Assembly: GCF_001299475.1 (NCBI RefSeq)
Contig: NZ_CYUJ01000002.1
Location: 434,001-498,000 of the forward strand
Source: Neofamilia massiliensis
GTDB taxonomy: Bacteria > Bacillota > Clostridia > Tissierellales > Peptoniphilaceae
Direction: 5' to 3'
Length of the DNA: 64,000 bases
Below the pieces are notes generated by a model. The model saw only the letters and a list, made by a program, of their open reading frames with translations, was not told the DNA's origin and made no database searches. The translations under genes and the position numbers were made by a program. Within the stretch, counting starts at the first letter, position 1. Every line of letters starts with the position of its first letter. Shown in pieces: positions 8,946-19,124 of this stretch.

Positions 8946-11900
8946 TTGGAAAATAAAGATGTAATAAATTCTATAGAGATTGGATTAGCATCATCAGATA
9001 AAATAAGACAATGGTCTTATGGAGAAGTAAAAAAACCAGAAACCATTAATTATAGAACATTAAAACCTGAAAAAGAAGGTCTTTTTTGCGAAAAAATATT
9101 TGGACCAGTTAAAGACTGGGAATGTAATTGTGGCAAGTATAAGAGAGTAAGATACAAGGGAGTAGTCTGTGAAAAATGTGGCGTTGAAGTCACCAAGGCC
9201 AAGGTTCGTAGAGAGAGAATGGGCCATATAGAACTAGCTACACCAGTATCTCATATTTGGTATTTCAAGGGAATCCCATCTAGAATGGGCCTTCTACTTG
9301 ATATGAGTCCAAAGGAACTTGAGAGAGTCTTATACTATGCATCTTATGTAGTAACAGAAATCCACGAAGATGGCACAGGTCTTTTTGACAAGCAACTTCT
9401 TGGAGAAATGGAATATAGAGAATTAAAGGCTGAATTTGGCGACAAATTTGAAGCAATGATGGGCGCCGAAGCTATTAAGTATCTACTAGAAAAAGTAGAC
9501 CTTGATAAAGAATCTAAAGAGCTAAGGGCAGAACTTGAAGATGCTAGAGGCCAAAAAAAGAGAAGAATTTCTAGAAGACTAGAAATAATCGAAGCCTTTT
9601 TAAACTCAAACAACAGACCTGAATGGATGATTTTAGATGTTCTACCAGTAATACCACCAGATTTAAGACCAATGGTCCAACTAGATGGTGGCAGGTTTGC
9701 AACATCAGACTTAAACGACCTTTATAGAAGGGTAATAAATAGAAACAACAGACTTAAAAAATTATTAGATATAGGAGCACCTGATATCATTGTTAGAAAT
9801 GAAAAGAGGATGCTTCAAGAAGCAGTCGATGCTTTAATTGACAATGGTAGACGTGGAAGACCTGTAACAGGAGCAGGAAATAGACCATTAAAATCACTTT
9901 CTGAAATGCTTAAGGGTAAGCAAGGTAGGTTTAGACAAAATCTACTAGGAAAGAGGGTTGACTATTCTGGCCGTTCAGTAATTGTAGTAGGACCAGAATT
10001 AAAATTTCACCAATGCGGTCTACCAAAGACTATGGCCCTAGAATTATTTAAACCATATGTAATGAAAGAGCTAGTAGAAGACGGCTTTGTTCACAATATA
10101 AAATCTGCCAAGAGAATGGTAGAAAGACAAAATCCACAAGTTTGGGACATTCTAGACAAGGTTATAAAAGACCATCCAGTTTTACTAAACAGGGCACCGA
10201 CCCTACACAGACTTGGTATCCAAGCCTTTGAACCAGTTTTAGTAGAAGGCAAGGCCATTAAACTTCACCCACTTGCATGTACTGCCTACAACGCAGACTT
10301 TGACGGGGACCAAATGGCTGTCCACTTGCCACTATCTGCTGAAGCCCAAGCTGAAGCCAGACTTTTAATGCTTTCAACTAACAACGTTTTAGGCCTAAAA
10401 GACGGTAAGCCAATTGTAACCCCTACCCAAGACATGGTACTTGGAATGTACTATTTAACTATGGAAGCCAAAGAGCCAGTTAAGGGAGACGGCATGGTTT
10501 TCTCAGACATGGCAGAGCTTCTACAAGCCTACAACACAGGCAGTGTTCACATTCACGCCCATGTTAAACTAAGAATAAGAGACGAAGAAGGCAAATCTGT
10601 TATAATTCCAGGAACAATTGGAAGATTTATTATCAACCAATATATTAAACAAGACCTAGGTTTTGTAGACAGGGAAGTAGACAAGTACGGCCTAGAAATA
10701 AACAGGGTTATAAACAAGTCTCTCCTTGGAAAAATTATAGAAAAAACTTATGAAAACCATGGCAACATGGAAACAGTAGAATTTGTTGATACTGTTAAAT
10801 CCATGGGTTATAAGTATTCAACCAAGGGAGCAATCACTATTTCTTTTGGAGACATTCACGTTCCAGAAGAAAAACAAGCTATGATTGACCAAGCTGAAAA
10901 AGAAGTAGACAAATATGAAAAAGCCTATAGAAGAGGACTTATTTCAGACGAAGAAAGATATGAAAAAGTAATTGAAATTTGGTCTAAGGTAACTGACGAA
11001 CTTACTGACAAGGTAATGACTACCTTTGACTATGATAACTCAATCTTTATCATGGCAGACTCAGGAGCCAGAGGTTCTAAGAACCAAATTTCTCAGCTAG
11101 CAGGAATGCGTGGACTTATGGCCTCACCTACAGGAAGAATTATTGAAGTACCAATTACTTCTAACTTCCGTGAAGGGCTATCAGTACTAGAATTCTTCAT
11201 GTCAACTCACGGATCTAGAAAGGGACTTGCAGATACAGCCCTAAGAACAGCTGACTCAGGATATTTAACTAGAAGGCTAGTAGACGTATCTCAAGAAGTT
11301 ATTATAAAAGAAGAAGACTGTGGAACTGAAGAATATTCTGTATTAAAAGCCTTTGTAGATGGCAAGGAATTAATCGAGTCCCTAGAAGACAGAATTACAG
11401 GAAGATATACCCACGAAGAAATTGTCCATCCAGAGACAGGTAAGGTCTTAATTGGCAAAAACGAAATGATAACAGCAACAATTGCAGGAAAAATTGTAGA
11501 CGCTGGCATCAAAGAAGTAAAAGTAAGAACAGTCTTTAACTGTAAGACCAAAGGCGGAATTTGTTCTCACTGCTATGGCATGAACCTAGCAAATGGATCA
11601 AAGGTTGGCCTAGGAGAAGCTGTAGGAATTATAGCAGCCCAATCAATTGGTGAACCAGGAACCCAGCTTACAATGAGAACATTCCATACAGGTGGTGTAG
11701 CATCAGCATCAGACATTACCCAAGGTCTTCCAAGGGTTGAAGAGTTATTTGAAGCTAGAAAACCAAAGGGACTTGCTATTATTTCTGAAATAGATGGTAC
11801 AGTAAAAATTGAAAGTGAAAATAGAAAAAAAGAAGTAGTAATAACTGCTGACGATGGCCAACAAGAAAGATATAATATCGTCTATGGAGCTATTGTAAAA

Positions 11901-12524
11901 GTAAAAGATGGCGACAAGGTAGAAGCAGGAGACGAACTTACAAGTGGTTCAGTATATCCTCAAGACTTACTTCGCATAAAGGGAACCAAGGGAGTCCAAG
12001 ACTATATTCTAAAAGAAGTACAAAGAGTTTACAGACTTCAAGGGGTAGACATTGACGACAAACACATTGAAGTTATAGTTCGCCAAATGTTAGCCAACAT
12101 AAAAGTTGAAGAAGCAGGAGGAACCAACCTACTTCCAGGATCCTTCGTAAAACTAGAAGCCTTTAACGAAGCTAACGAAATAGCTAAAGAAGAAGGCCTA
12201 GAAGAAGCCAAAGGAAGCCCAGCCCTAATGGGTATAACCAAGGCATCCCTAGAAACTGATTCCTTCCTATCAGCAGCATCCTTCCAAGAAACCACAAAAG
12301 TTTTAACAGATGCATCAATAAAAGGAAAATCAGACGCCCTAGTTGGCCTAAAAGAAAATGTAATTATTGGCCAATTAATACCAGCAGGAAGTGGACTAAG
12401 AAAATATAAGAGCTTAGACATTTACGACAAAGAAACAGGCGAAAGCTTGTCACAACTAAATCTTAAAATTCAAGAAGAATTAGAAGCGGTTGAAGGAGAA
12501 GAGGAAACTCCAGTAGAAAATTAA
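8946..12524 (+). CDS. rpoC: DNA-directed RNA polymerase subunit beta prime
   Basis: This is RNA polymerase beta', about 1192 aa. I prefer the TTG at 8946 to the ATG at 8928: AAGGGAG at 8931-8937 is spaced correctly for the TTG and lies inside the coding sequence if the ATG is used, and the product then begins MLENKD, like other Firmicutes RpoC proteins. The N-terminal zinc finger ([20 protein letters not shown]), the catalytic [12 protein letters not shown] loop with three metal-binding aspartates and the second zinc site ([13 protein letters not shown]) are all present. A terminator lies 14 bp past the stop. Confidence 0.98.
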   Translation: MENKDVINSIEIGLASSDKIRQWSYGEVKKPETINYRTLKPEKEGLFCEKIFGPVKDWECNCGKYKRVRYKGVVCEKCGVEVTKAKVRRERMGHIELATPVSHIWYFKGIPSRMGLLLDMSPKELERVLYYASYVVTEIHEDGTGLFDKQLLGEMEYRELKAEFGDKFEAMMGAEAIKYLLEKVDLDKESKELRAELEDARGQKKRRISRRLEIIEAFLNSNNRPEWMILDVLPVIPPDLRPMVQLDGGRFATSDLNDLYRRVINRNNRLKKLLDIGAPDIIVRNEKRMLQEAVDALIDNGRRGRPVTGAGNRPLKSLSEMLKGKQGRFRQNLLGKRVDYSGRSVIVVGPELKFHQCGLPKTMALELFKPYVMKELVEDGFVHNIKSAKRMVERQNPQVWDILDKVIKDHPVLLNRAPTLHRLGIQAFEPVLVEGKAIKLHPLACTAYNADFDGDQMAVHLPLSAEAQAEARLLMLSTNNVLGLKDGKPIVTPTQDMVLGMYYLTMEAKEPVKGDGMVFSDMAELLQAYNTGSVHIHAHVKLRIRDEEGKSVIIPGTIGRFIINQYIKQDLGFVDREVDKYGLEINRVINKSLLGKIIEKTYENHGNMETVEFVDTVKSMGYKYSTKGAITISFGDIHVPEEKQAMIDQAEKEVDKYEKAYRRGLISDEERYEKVIEIWSKVTDELTDKVMTTFDYDNSIFIMADSGARGSKNQISQLAGMRGLMASPTGRIIEVPITSNFREGLSVLEFFMSTHGSRKGLADTALRTADSGYLTRRLVDVSQEVIIKEEDCGTEEYSVLKAFVDGKELIESLEDRITGRYTHEEIVHPETGKVLIGKNEMITATIAGKIVDAGIKEVKVRTVFNCKTKGGICSHCYGMNLANGSKVGLGEAVGIIAAQSIGEPGTQLTMRTFHTGGVASASDITQGLPRVEELFEARKPKGLAIISEIDGTVKIESENRKKEVVITADDGQQERYNIVYGAIVKVKDGDKVEAGDELTSGSVYPQDLLRIKGTKGVQDYILKEVQRVYRLQGVDIDDKHIEVIVRQMLANIKVEEAGGTNLLPGSFVKLEAFNEANEIAKEEGLEEAKGSPALMGITKASLETDSFLSAASFQETTKVLTDASIKGKSDALVGLKENVIIGQLIPAGSGLRKYKSLDIYDKETGESLSQLNLKIQEELEAVEGEEETPVEN

Positions 12525-12538
12525 AAACAAAATTTTAA

Positions 12539-12575
12539 AACAAATCCAGGAAAAATCACCTGGGTTTGTTTTTTT
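12539..12575 (+). terminator. Rho-independent terminator of rpoBC
   Basis: AACAAATCCAGG pairs with CCTGGGTTTGTT (one G-U pair) around an 8-nt loop, followed by T7. Confidence 0.9.
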
Positions 12576-12651
12576 ATTTGGCCCTTTATAAATATAAGGA
12601 CGACCAATCATAGAAACAAGCTGCTTAGCTATTCTATAAACTTAGTAAATG

Positions 12652-12660
12652 TGATATAAT
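12652..12660 (+). promoter_or_regulatory. Extended -10 promoter of the recJ operon
   Basis: TGaTATAAT at 12652-12660, 45 bp before the recJ start. No good -35 hexamer lies at the usual distance. Confidence 0.65.
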
Positions 12661-12705
12661 TTTATAATGACAAATTATTTTTAGGAAAAAATTGGTGGTA
12701 AAAAA

Positions 12706-14460
12706 TTGGAAAAATGGTTAATTAAATCTGCTAATTCTAATATAGCATCTTTAGGACAAAGTCCAAATGAAAAAATTTTATACAGGATAATTGCCAATAG
12801 AGGTATTGAAAACGAAGCTGACCTTGAAGAGTTTTTAAATCCTTCTTTGACTAGGCTTAATGATCCATCTCTAATGAAGGATTTAGAATTAGGGATTGAT
12901 ATTCTTTTACATGCCATTGACCAAGAAAAGAAAATTAGAATTATTGGCGACTATGATGTAGATGGGATTATGTCTACTTATATTTTATATAAGTTTATTT
13001 CCAAGGAAAACCCAAAGACTGACTATCATCTTCCTCACAGGATAGAAGATGGCTACGGCATTAATGCTTCTATGGTAGATAAGGCGAGCGCAGATGGGGT
13101 AGACTTAATTATAACCTGTGATAATGGAGTTTCTGCCTTTGACGCTCTGGAAAGAGCCAGAGAAAAAAACATAGAGACCATTGTTTTAGACCACCACGAA
13201 CCAAAAATTGAAAATGGAATTCAAGTTCTTCCACCAGCTACAGCCTTAATTAATCCAAAACAAGAAGCTTGTCCCTATCCTTTTAAGGGCCTTTGCGGGG
13301 CGGCTATAAGTTACAAGTTTATAGAGTACCTGGCAGGAGTTTTAGGCTACGAAGAAGGAGAAGTTGTTAGAGATTATTTAGAATATGCTGCCATTGCTAC
13401 AGTTTGTGACGTTATGGACCTTGTTGGAGAAAATAGAATTATTGTAGCTAATGGCTTAAAACTTTTAAACAATACCACTAATATTGGTCTAAAGTGTTTA
13501 ATTAAAGCTTCTGGCCTTGAAGAAAAAACCTTAGAACCCTATCACTTAGGCTTTATTATCGGCCCACTTTTTAATGCTTCTGGCAGATTAGATTCTGCTA
13601 CAATTGGCCTAGACTTACTTTTGGCAGAAAATTTAAATGATGCTATTGAATTAGCTAGGCGCCTGCAAGAATTAAATCAAGAGAGAACAAAACTTACCCA
13701 AGAGGCTCTTGAACTTTTTATTAGAGATATTGAAAGTAATAAATATTATGAAAACGACATTATCGTCTCCTATCTGGCTGGAGTCCACCAATCTATTGCT
13801 GGCATTGTAGCTGGAAGAATTAAAGAAAAATACAACAAGCCGACAATTATTTTAACTGACGGCGATGACAATATTATTAAAGGCTCAGCCAGGTCTATAG
13901 ATGAATACCATATTACAGATGGTATTGCTAGAGAAAAAGACCTCCTCCTATCCTTTGGCGGCCACAAGTTGGCGGCAGGTCTATCTTTAAAAAAGAAAGA
14001 TCTTGAAGAATTTAGAAAGAGAATTAACGACCATTCTACTTTAAAGGAAGAAGATTTTTATAGGAAGGTTATGATAGACCTAGGTCTACCTCTTTCTTTT
14101 ATAAACTTCGATCTTATTAACTTGTTAGATAAAATTGGTCCCTATGGCAATGAAAACCCAAGGCCGATTTTTGGTGGCAAGGATTTGAGCCTAGGAAATT
14201 TTAAAATCCTTGGAAAAAATAAAAATGTTTTAAAGATGACAGTTAAAGAGGGAGATACTTCCCTTGATGGCATTATGTTTACAAGGCTAGATGAATTTGA
14301 AAGCGCCTTAGAAGAAAAGGGCTACTCTCTAGCCAGACTTTTAGTAAATGGAGCTGACGTAAAGGCAGACATTGTCTACTCAGCTAATATAAATGAATGG
14401 GGGTCTAACAAGACTCTCCAGTTGCAAATAAAAAATTTTAGAATTAAGGCAGGTGAGTAA
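12706..14460 (+). CDS. recJ: Single-stranded-DNA-specific exonuclease RecJ
   Basis: RecJ is a 5'-3' single-strand DNA exonuclease of the DHH phosphoesterase family, used in recombination and repair. The product is 584 aa, near the length of the E. coli protein and lacking the extra C-terminal domain of Bacillus RecJ. Motif I (GDYDVDGIMSTY), the DHH motif (VLDHHEPK), LFNASGRLDSA and GGHKLAAGLS are all visible. The TTG start at 12706 has GGTGG upstream. It opens a six-gene operon; rel begins 3 bp after its stop. Confidence 0.95.
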   Translation: MEKWLIKSANSNIASLGQSPNEKILYRIIANRGIENEADLEEFLNPSLTRLNDPSLMKDLELGIDILLHAIDQEKKIRIIGDYDVDGIMSTYILYKFISKENPKTDYHLPHRIEDGYGINASMVDKASADGVDLIITCDNGVSAFDALERAREKNIETIVLDHHEPKIENGIQVLPPATALINPKQEACPYPFKGLCGAAISYKFIEYLAGVLGYEEGEVVRDYLEYAAIATVCDVMDLVGENRIIVANGLKLLNNTTNIGLKCLIKASGLEEKTLEPYHLGFIIGPLFNASGRLDSATIGLDLLLAENLNDAIELARRLQELNQERTKLTQEALELFIRDIESNKYYENDIIVSYLAGVHQSIAGIVAGRIKEKYNKPTIILTDGDDNIIKGSARSIDEYHITDGIAREKDLLLSFGGHKLAAGLSLKKKDLEEFRKRINDHSTLKEEDFYRKVMIDLGLPLSFINFDLINLLDKIGPYGNENPRPIFGGKDLSLGNFKILGKNKNVLKMTVKEGDTSLDGIMFTRLDEFESALEEKGYSLARLLVNGADVKADIVYSANINEWGSNKTLQLQIKNFRIKAGE

Positions 14461-14463
14461 TAT

Positions 14464-16686
14464 ATGACTACTGAAAATAATATCGCTATAAGTGAAGACC
14501 AAGAAGTCTTAAAAGAAAATCTTAGAAAAGACCTTGTTGAGAAAATTTTAGCTAACAATCCTGAGGCAAATATTGACGTGATTTTACAGGCCTTTGACCT
14601 GGCTTTTAAAATGCATTTAGGCCAAAAGAGAAATTCAGGGGAAGATTATATTATCCACCCCTTTAATGTTGCCTTAATCTTATCTGACCTTAGAATGGAT
14701 TCTTCAACTATAGTTGCAGGACTTTTGCATGACGTTGTAGAAGATACGCCTTGTACCCTGGAAGAAATAGAAGAACTCTTTGGCAAAGATGTTGCCCACA
14801 TTGTAGACGGAGTAACTAAGTTAACTAAGATCAACTACAACACCAAAGAAGAAAAACAAGCAGAAAATATTAGAAAAATGGTCCTAGCTATGGCCAATGA
14901 CATTAGGGTAATTATTGTAAAACTTGCTGACAGGCTGCACAATATGAGAACCCTAGAGTATATGACAGAGGCGAAAAAAATTGAAAAGGCTAGGGAAGTA
15001 ATTGAAATCTACGCCCCTTTAGCAAACAGGCTGGGGATTTCAAAATTAAAATGGGAACTTGAAGATTTGGCCCTTCGCTACTTAGACCCATCTGGTTACT
15101 ATGAACTAGCAGACATGGTCTCTAAGAGGAGAAGCGAAAGAGAAAAGGAAATCGAAGAGTTTATTAAAAAAATTGCTGAAAATTTAAAGGCAGTTAATAT
15201 TAAGGCAGAAATTTATGGCAGGCCAAAAAGCCTTTATTCAATTTATAAAAAAATGCACATGCAAGGCAAGTCCTTTGAAGAAATTTATGACCTATCAGCA
15301 GTGAGAATTATGGTTGATGACCTTAAAGACTGTTACGGAGCCTTAGGTGTTGTTCACAACTTATTTAAACCAATTCCAGGCAGGTTTAAAGACTATATTG
15401 CCATGCCTAAGTCAAATATGTACCAGTCCTTACACACTACAGTAATTGATGACAAGGGCGAAACCTTTGAAGTGCAAATCAGAACTTATGAAATGCACGA
15501 AATAGCAGAATACGGTATTGCCGCCCATTGGAAGTACAAAGAAGCTGGCGGCTCAGTTGTAAATGATACTGAAAAAGACAACCTAGTTTGGGTTCGTCAA
15601 ATGTTAGAATGGCAGCAAGAACAATCTGACCCAGAAGAGTTTATGGAAGGCCTAAAGGTAGACTTTTTTACAGACGAGGTCTTTGTCTTTACTCCAAGGG
15701 GAGATGTCTTTGCCCTAGCAGAAGGCTCAACTCCAATTGACTTTGCCTATATGATCCACACCCAAGTCGGTCACAATTGTGTTGGTGCAAAAGTCAATGG
15801 AAAAATTGTGCCCCTAGACTTTAAGTTAAAAAATGGAAATATAGTAGAAATAATTACAGACAAGTCTTCAGGACCATCTTTAGACTGGATAAAAATCGTA
15901 AAGTCTTCCAAGGCCAAAAACAAAATCAGACAGTATTTAAAGGCCAAGGACAAGGATAGGAATACAGTTATTGGTAGAGAAATGCTTGAAGAAGAAATTA
16001 GGCGAGCAGGTATAGCTGCCAAAGACCTAATGACTGATGACTTTTTAAGTGGAGTCGTTCGCAAGTATAAGACCAAGACCATAGAAGACCTTTATTCTTC
16101 AATTGGCTTTGGAAATCTATCAGTTAGACAAGTTGCAGGAAAACTTGTAGATGCCTATCGCAAGGAAAAAGAAAAGCATCTTTCTGATGATGAAGTTTTA
16201 AAACTAAATGAAGCCAAGAAGCCAGCGAAAAAGAGAAATGGTGGAGTTGGAGTTATTGTCCAAGGGTCTCACGACCTTAAAGTCAGAATGGCCAGGTGTT
16301 GTAATCCAGTTCCTGGAGATTCAATAGTAGGCTTTGTAACTAGAGGCAGGGGTATTACCATTCACAGGGCAGACTGTTTAAATATTGCCAACAACCTAGA
16401 CTCAGAAAGAATGTTACAGGCTGAGTGGGACTACGAAGACCAGGGCTATTACAATGCAGAAATTGCCATTAAGGCCTTGGGAAAAACTGGCCTTCTTGCA
16501 GATGTAACTAACAGGGTGGCAGATTCTGGATTAATGATAAATGCCATTGAAGCAAAGACTTCTAAGGACAAGATCACAACTATAAATATGATTTTAGAAA
16601 TTCACGACATAGATGAACTTCACAGGCTAATGGAAAGACTAAGAAATATAGACAGCGTAATAGAAGTATTTAGAGTTATAGGCTAA
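14464..16686 (+). CDS. rel: Bifunctional (p)ppGpp synthetase/hydrolase, Rel
   Basis: This long Rel/SpoT homologue has 740 aa. Its HD hydrolase domain is intact (LHDVVEDTPCT near residue 80). The synthetase domain follows (GRPKSLYSIYKKM, then YDLSAVRIMV and YIAMPKSNMYQSLHTTV). A TGS domain (VFVFTPRGDVFALAEGSTPI) begins near 400, with a conserved Cys-rich patch (RMARCCNPVPGD) near 614 and a C-terminal ACT domain. Such proteins both make and degrade the alarmone on ribosomes during amino-acid starvation. The recJ-rel-dtd order is common in Firmicutes. Confidence 0.96.
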   Translation: MTTENNIAISEDQEVLKENLRKDLVEKILANNPEANIDVILQAFDLAFKMHLGQKRNSGEDYIIHPFNVALILSDLRMDSSTIVAGLLHDVVEDTPCTLEEIEELFGKDVAHIVDGVTKLTKINYNTKEEKQAENIRKMVLAMANDIRVIIVKLADRLHNMRTLEYMTEAKKIEKAREVIEIYAPLANRLGISKLKWELEDLALRYLDPSGYYELADMVSKRRSEREKEIEEFIKKIAENLKAVNIKAEIYGRPKSLYSIYKKMHMQGKSFEEIYDLSAVRIMVDDLKDCYGALGVVHNLFKPIPGRFKDYIAMPKSNMYQSLHTTVIDDKGETFEVQIRTYEMHEIAEYGIAAHWKYKEAGGSVVNDTEKDNLVWVRQMLEWQQEQSDPEEFMEGLKVDFFTDEVFVFTPRGDVFALAEGSTPIDFAYMIHTQVGHNCVGAKVNGKIVPLDFKLKNGNIVEIITDKSSGPSLDWIKIVKSSKAKNKIRQYLKAKDKDRNTVIGREMLEEEIRRAGIAAKDLMTDDFLSGVVRKYKTKTIEDLYSSIGFGNLSVRQVAGKLVDAYRKEKEKHLSDDEVLKLNEAKKPAKKRNGGVGVIVQGSHDLKVRMARCCNPVPGDSIVGFVTRGRGITIHRADCLNIANNLDSERMLQAEWDYEDQGYYNAEIAIKALGKTGLLADVTNRVADSGLMINAIEAKTSKDKITTINMILEIHDIDELHRLMERLRNIDSVIEVFRVIG

Positions 16687-16695
16687 GGAGAACAA

Positions 16696-17145
16696 ATGAG
16701 AGCAGTAGTACAAAAAGTATCAAGGGCCAAAGTTTCAGTTGACGGACAAACCATTGGCCAAATTGAAAAGGGGTTTTTAGTCCTTCTTGGAGTTTACAAG
16801 GAAGACACAGACAAAGACTTAGACTATATTTATAAAAAAGTTACAGGCCTAAGGGTCTTTGAAGATGAAAATGACCAAATGAATTTAGCCTTAAATGATG
16901 TAGGTGGAGAGCTTTTAGTGGTCTCTCAGTTTACCCTATATGGCGATGCTAGAAAGGGCAGGCGTCCATCTTTTACAGATGCAGCCAAAGGCGACCTGGC
17001 AAAATCTCTCTACGAAGACTTTATTACAAGGGCAAAAGCTGACGGCTTTAACTGTAAGTCTGGTGAGTTTGGTGCCCATATGGAAGTTGAACTTGTAAAT
17101 GACGGACCAGTGACAATACTTTTAGACTCTTTTAAAAACTTTTAG
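16696..17145 (+). CDS. dtd: D-aminoacyl-tRNA deacylase
   Basis: This 149-aa Dtd protein hydrolyses D-aminoacyl-tRNAs and so proofreads chirality in translation. The two signature motifs SQFTLYGDARKG (near residue 78) and NDGPVT (near 137) are complete. An AAGGAG site precedes the ATG. It lies 9 bp after rel, its usual neighbour in Bacillus and Clostridia. Confidence 0.96.
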   Translation: MRAVVQKVSRAKVSVDGQTIGQIEKGFLVLLGVYKEDTDKDLDYIYKKVTGLRVFEDENDQMNLALNDVGGELLVVSQFTLYGDARKGRRPSFTDAAKGDLAKSLYEDFITRAKADGFNCKSGEFGAHMEVELVNDGPVTILLDSFKNF

Positions 17146-17153
17146 GAGGACTT

Positions 17154-17774
17154 ATGGAATTTAAAAAATTAGAACTTGGCTTTGGTCAAATGAACTCCTA
17201 TATACTTTGGGATGAAAAAACAAAAGAAGGGGCAATAATTGACCCAGGCTACGATTTTTATTTAATAGAAAAGGCCTTGGAAGAAGAAAACATTGTTCCA
17301 AAATTTATTTTATTAACCCACAGCCATGGCGACCATATTGGAGCCATAAAAGAATTAAAAGACAAGTATAAAGATTTAAAAGTCTATGTCCACAAGGATG
17401 AAGAACAAATGATTATGGACCCAGTTTTAAATCTTTCTAGGCTAACTCAAATGGAGCCAGTAAGCGTTAAAGCTGACGAGACCTTTGAAGATGGAAAAGT
17501 TTTTACCTTAGGAGACATAGAAATTAAGGCCATTCATACGCCAGGCCATTCTCCAGGAGGAACTTGTTATCTAGTGGGAAATACTTTATTTTCAGGAGAT
17601 ACTCTTTTTAAACTTTCAGTTGGCAGGTCAGATTTTTATTTAGGCGACCAAGACCAGCTTATAAATTCTATTAAGACTAAACTTCTAACTTTAGATGATG
17701 ACATAGTAGTTTATCCAGGTCACGGACCAGAAACTACAATTGGTCAAGAAAGAGAAAGGAATCCGTTTCTTTAA
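17154..17774 (+). CDS. MBL-fold metallo-hydrolase (glyoxalase II-like)
   Basis: This 206-aa metallo-beta-lactamase-fold hydrolase has the metal motif LLTHSHGDHIGAI (HxHxDH), later HTPGHSPGG and FSGDTLF, and a final YPGHGPETT. These are the ligands of the GloB/YqgX-like subgroup, which acts on thioesters such as S-lactoylglutathione analogues, but the substrate is not known for Firmicutes members. It is in the dtd operon (AGGAGG site), and its stop is followed directly by the ATG of the next gene. Confidence 0.9.
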   Translation: MEFKKLELGFGQMNSYILWDEKTKEGAIIDPGYDFYLIEKALEEENIVPKFILLTHSHGDHIGAIKELKDKYKDLKVYVHKDEEQMIMDPVLNLSRLTQMEPVSVKADETFEDGKVFTLGDIEIKAIHTPGHSPGGTCYLVGNTLFSGDTLFKLSVGRSDFYLGDQDQLINSIKTKLLTLDDDIVVYPGHGPETTIGQERERNPFL

Positions 17775-19124
17775 ATGATAGACTTTATAAAGATTGCCTA
17801 CAACAAGGAATATCTTGAACTGGCTGAGGCCTTTGTTCCTGGTATTTCAAAAGATGAGGAAGAGGTTTTTATTGAAAGGGCTGGAGACTATTTAAAACTA
17901 AAGACTCCAACCTTTGAAGACCAAGTAAATCTAGATTCTTATTTTTCTTACGAAAAGACCAATATAAAAAGAGGAATCTATAAACTTTTTAAAAAATATA
18001 CAAATAGAGACTTAGCATGGGGGATTTTAGTTGGAGTAAATCCCCTTAAACTTGTAAAAAAACTTTTAGATTCTTATGCTAAAGACCAAGTAGAAAAAAT
18101 TTTAGCAGAAGGATATTTTTTAGATCGTGATAAAATTGACCTGGCCTTTGAAATAATAAAAAAGCAAGAGCCCTTTGTAAAAGACTTAAGAGATCAGGCC
18201 CATATTTATATAGACATCCCCTTTTGTCCATCAAAGTGCAGCTACTGCGCCTATCCAACTTATTTAATGGAGCCAGAAAAAATTAAATTATATACAGCAA
18301 GTCTCATTAAAGAGATAGAGACATTTTTTTCTCAGACTCAAATGGACTTTGCCACAGTTTATATAGGTGGAGGAACACCATCAGCCTTAGGATCAGAAAA
18401 CTTAGATAGGCTAATTAAGATTTTGAGAAAATATGTGAGAAACATTAAAGAATTTACTGTAGAAATAGGAAGACCAGATACCTTTGACAAAGACCTACTG
18501 TTAATGCTAAAAGAAAACAAGGTAGACAGAATTTCGATAAATCCTCAGTCGATGAACGATAAGACTTTAGAAAGAATTGGCCGAAAGCATTCTGCCTTAG
18601 ATATTGAAAAGAGTTTTAAGCTAGCAAGGGACCTTGGCTTTTATAATATTAATATGGATTTAATTATCGGTCTGCCAGGAGAAGGGGCTTTAGACTTTGA
18701 AAGATCTTTAAATAAAGTTTTAGATCTTGGAGCAGATTCAATTTCCATCCACTCTTTGGCTTTAAAAAAATCTTCTAGGCTAAGTCAAAGAGGCTATGAA
18801 AATGATAGAGACTTAGACTTTGAAAAAGTTAGAAATACTTTAATGAAGACTTCCGTTTATGAGCCTTATTATCTTTACAGGCAAAAGCATATTTATTTAA
18901 ATTTAGAAAACATTGGCTACTCAAGGATTGGCAAAGAGTGCCTTTATAACATTGCCATGATGGAAGACCTAGGGCCAGTTATAGGCTTTGGCCTTGGGGC
19001 AACTAGTAAGTTAATTTTAGACAAAAAAATAAAAAGACACATGAATCCTAGAACCTTAAAAGACTATCTAGCAGGTTCGAAAGAAAGTGCATTAAATAAA
19101 ATAAAATTTTTAGGGAGTGAGTAG
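17775..19124 (+). CDS. hemZ: HemZ-like radical SAM protein (coproporphyrinogen dehydrogenase family)
   Basis: This 449-aa radical SAM protein has the 4Fe-4S/SAM motif CPSKCSYCAY near residue 151, the Gly-rich VYIGGGTPSAL segment, and RISINPQSMNDKTLERIGR, as in HemN/HemZ proteins. Residues 1-140 form an extra N-terminal domain, as in HemZ. The family is named for oxygen-independent coproporphyrinogen III oxidase, but many relatives have other roles such as HemW. No other protoporphyrin-pathway gene is in this window, so the heme role is uncertain. It abuts both neighbours with no gap, suggesting translational coupling. Confidence 0.8.
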   Translation: MIDFIKIAYNKEYLELAEAFVPGISKDEEEVFIERAGDYLKLKTPTFEDQVNLDSYFSYEKTNIKRGIYKLFKKYTNRDLAWGILVGVNPLKLVKKLLDSYAKDQVEKILAEGYFLDRDKIDLAFEIIKKQEPFVKDLRDQAHIYIDIPFCPSKCSYCAYPTYLMEPEKIKLYTASLIKEIETFFSQTQMDFATVYIGGGTPSALGSENLDRLIKILRKYVRNIKEFTVEIGRPDTFDKDLLLMLKENKVDRISINPQSMNDKTLERIGRKHSALDIEKSFKLARDLGFYNINMDLIIGLPGEGALDFERSLNKVLDLGADSISIHSLALKKSSRLSQRGYENDRDLDFEKVRNTLMKTSVYEPYYLYRQKHIYLNLENIGYSRIGKECLYNIAMMEDLGPVIGFGLGATSKLILDKKIKRHMNPRTLKDYLAGSKESALNKIKFLGSE

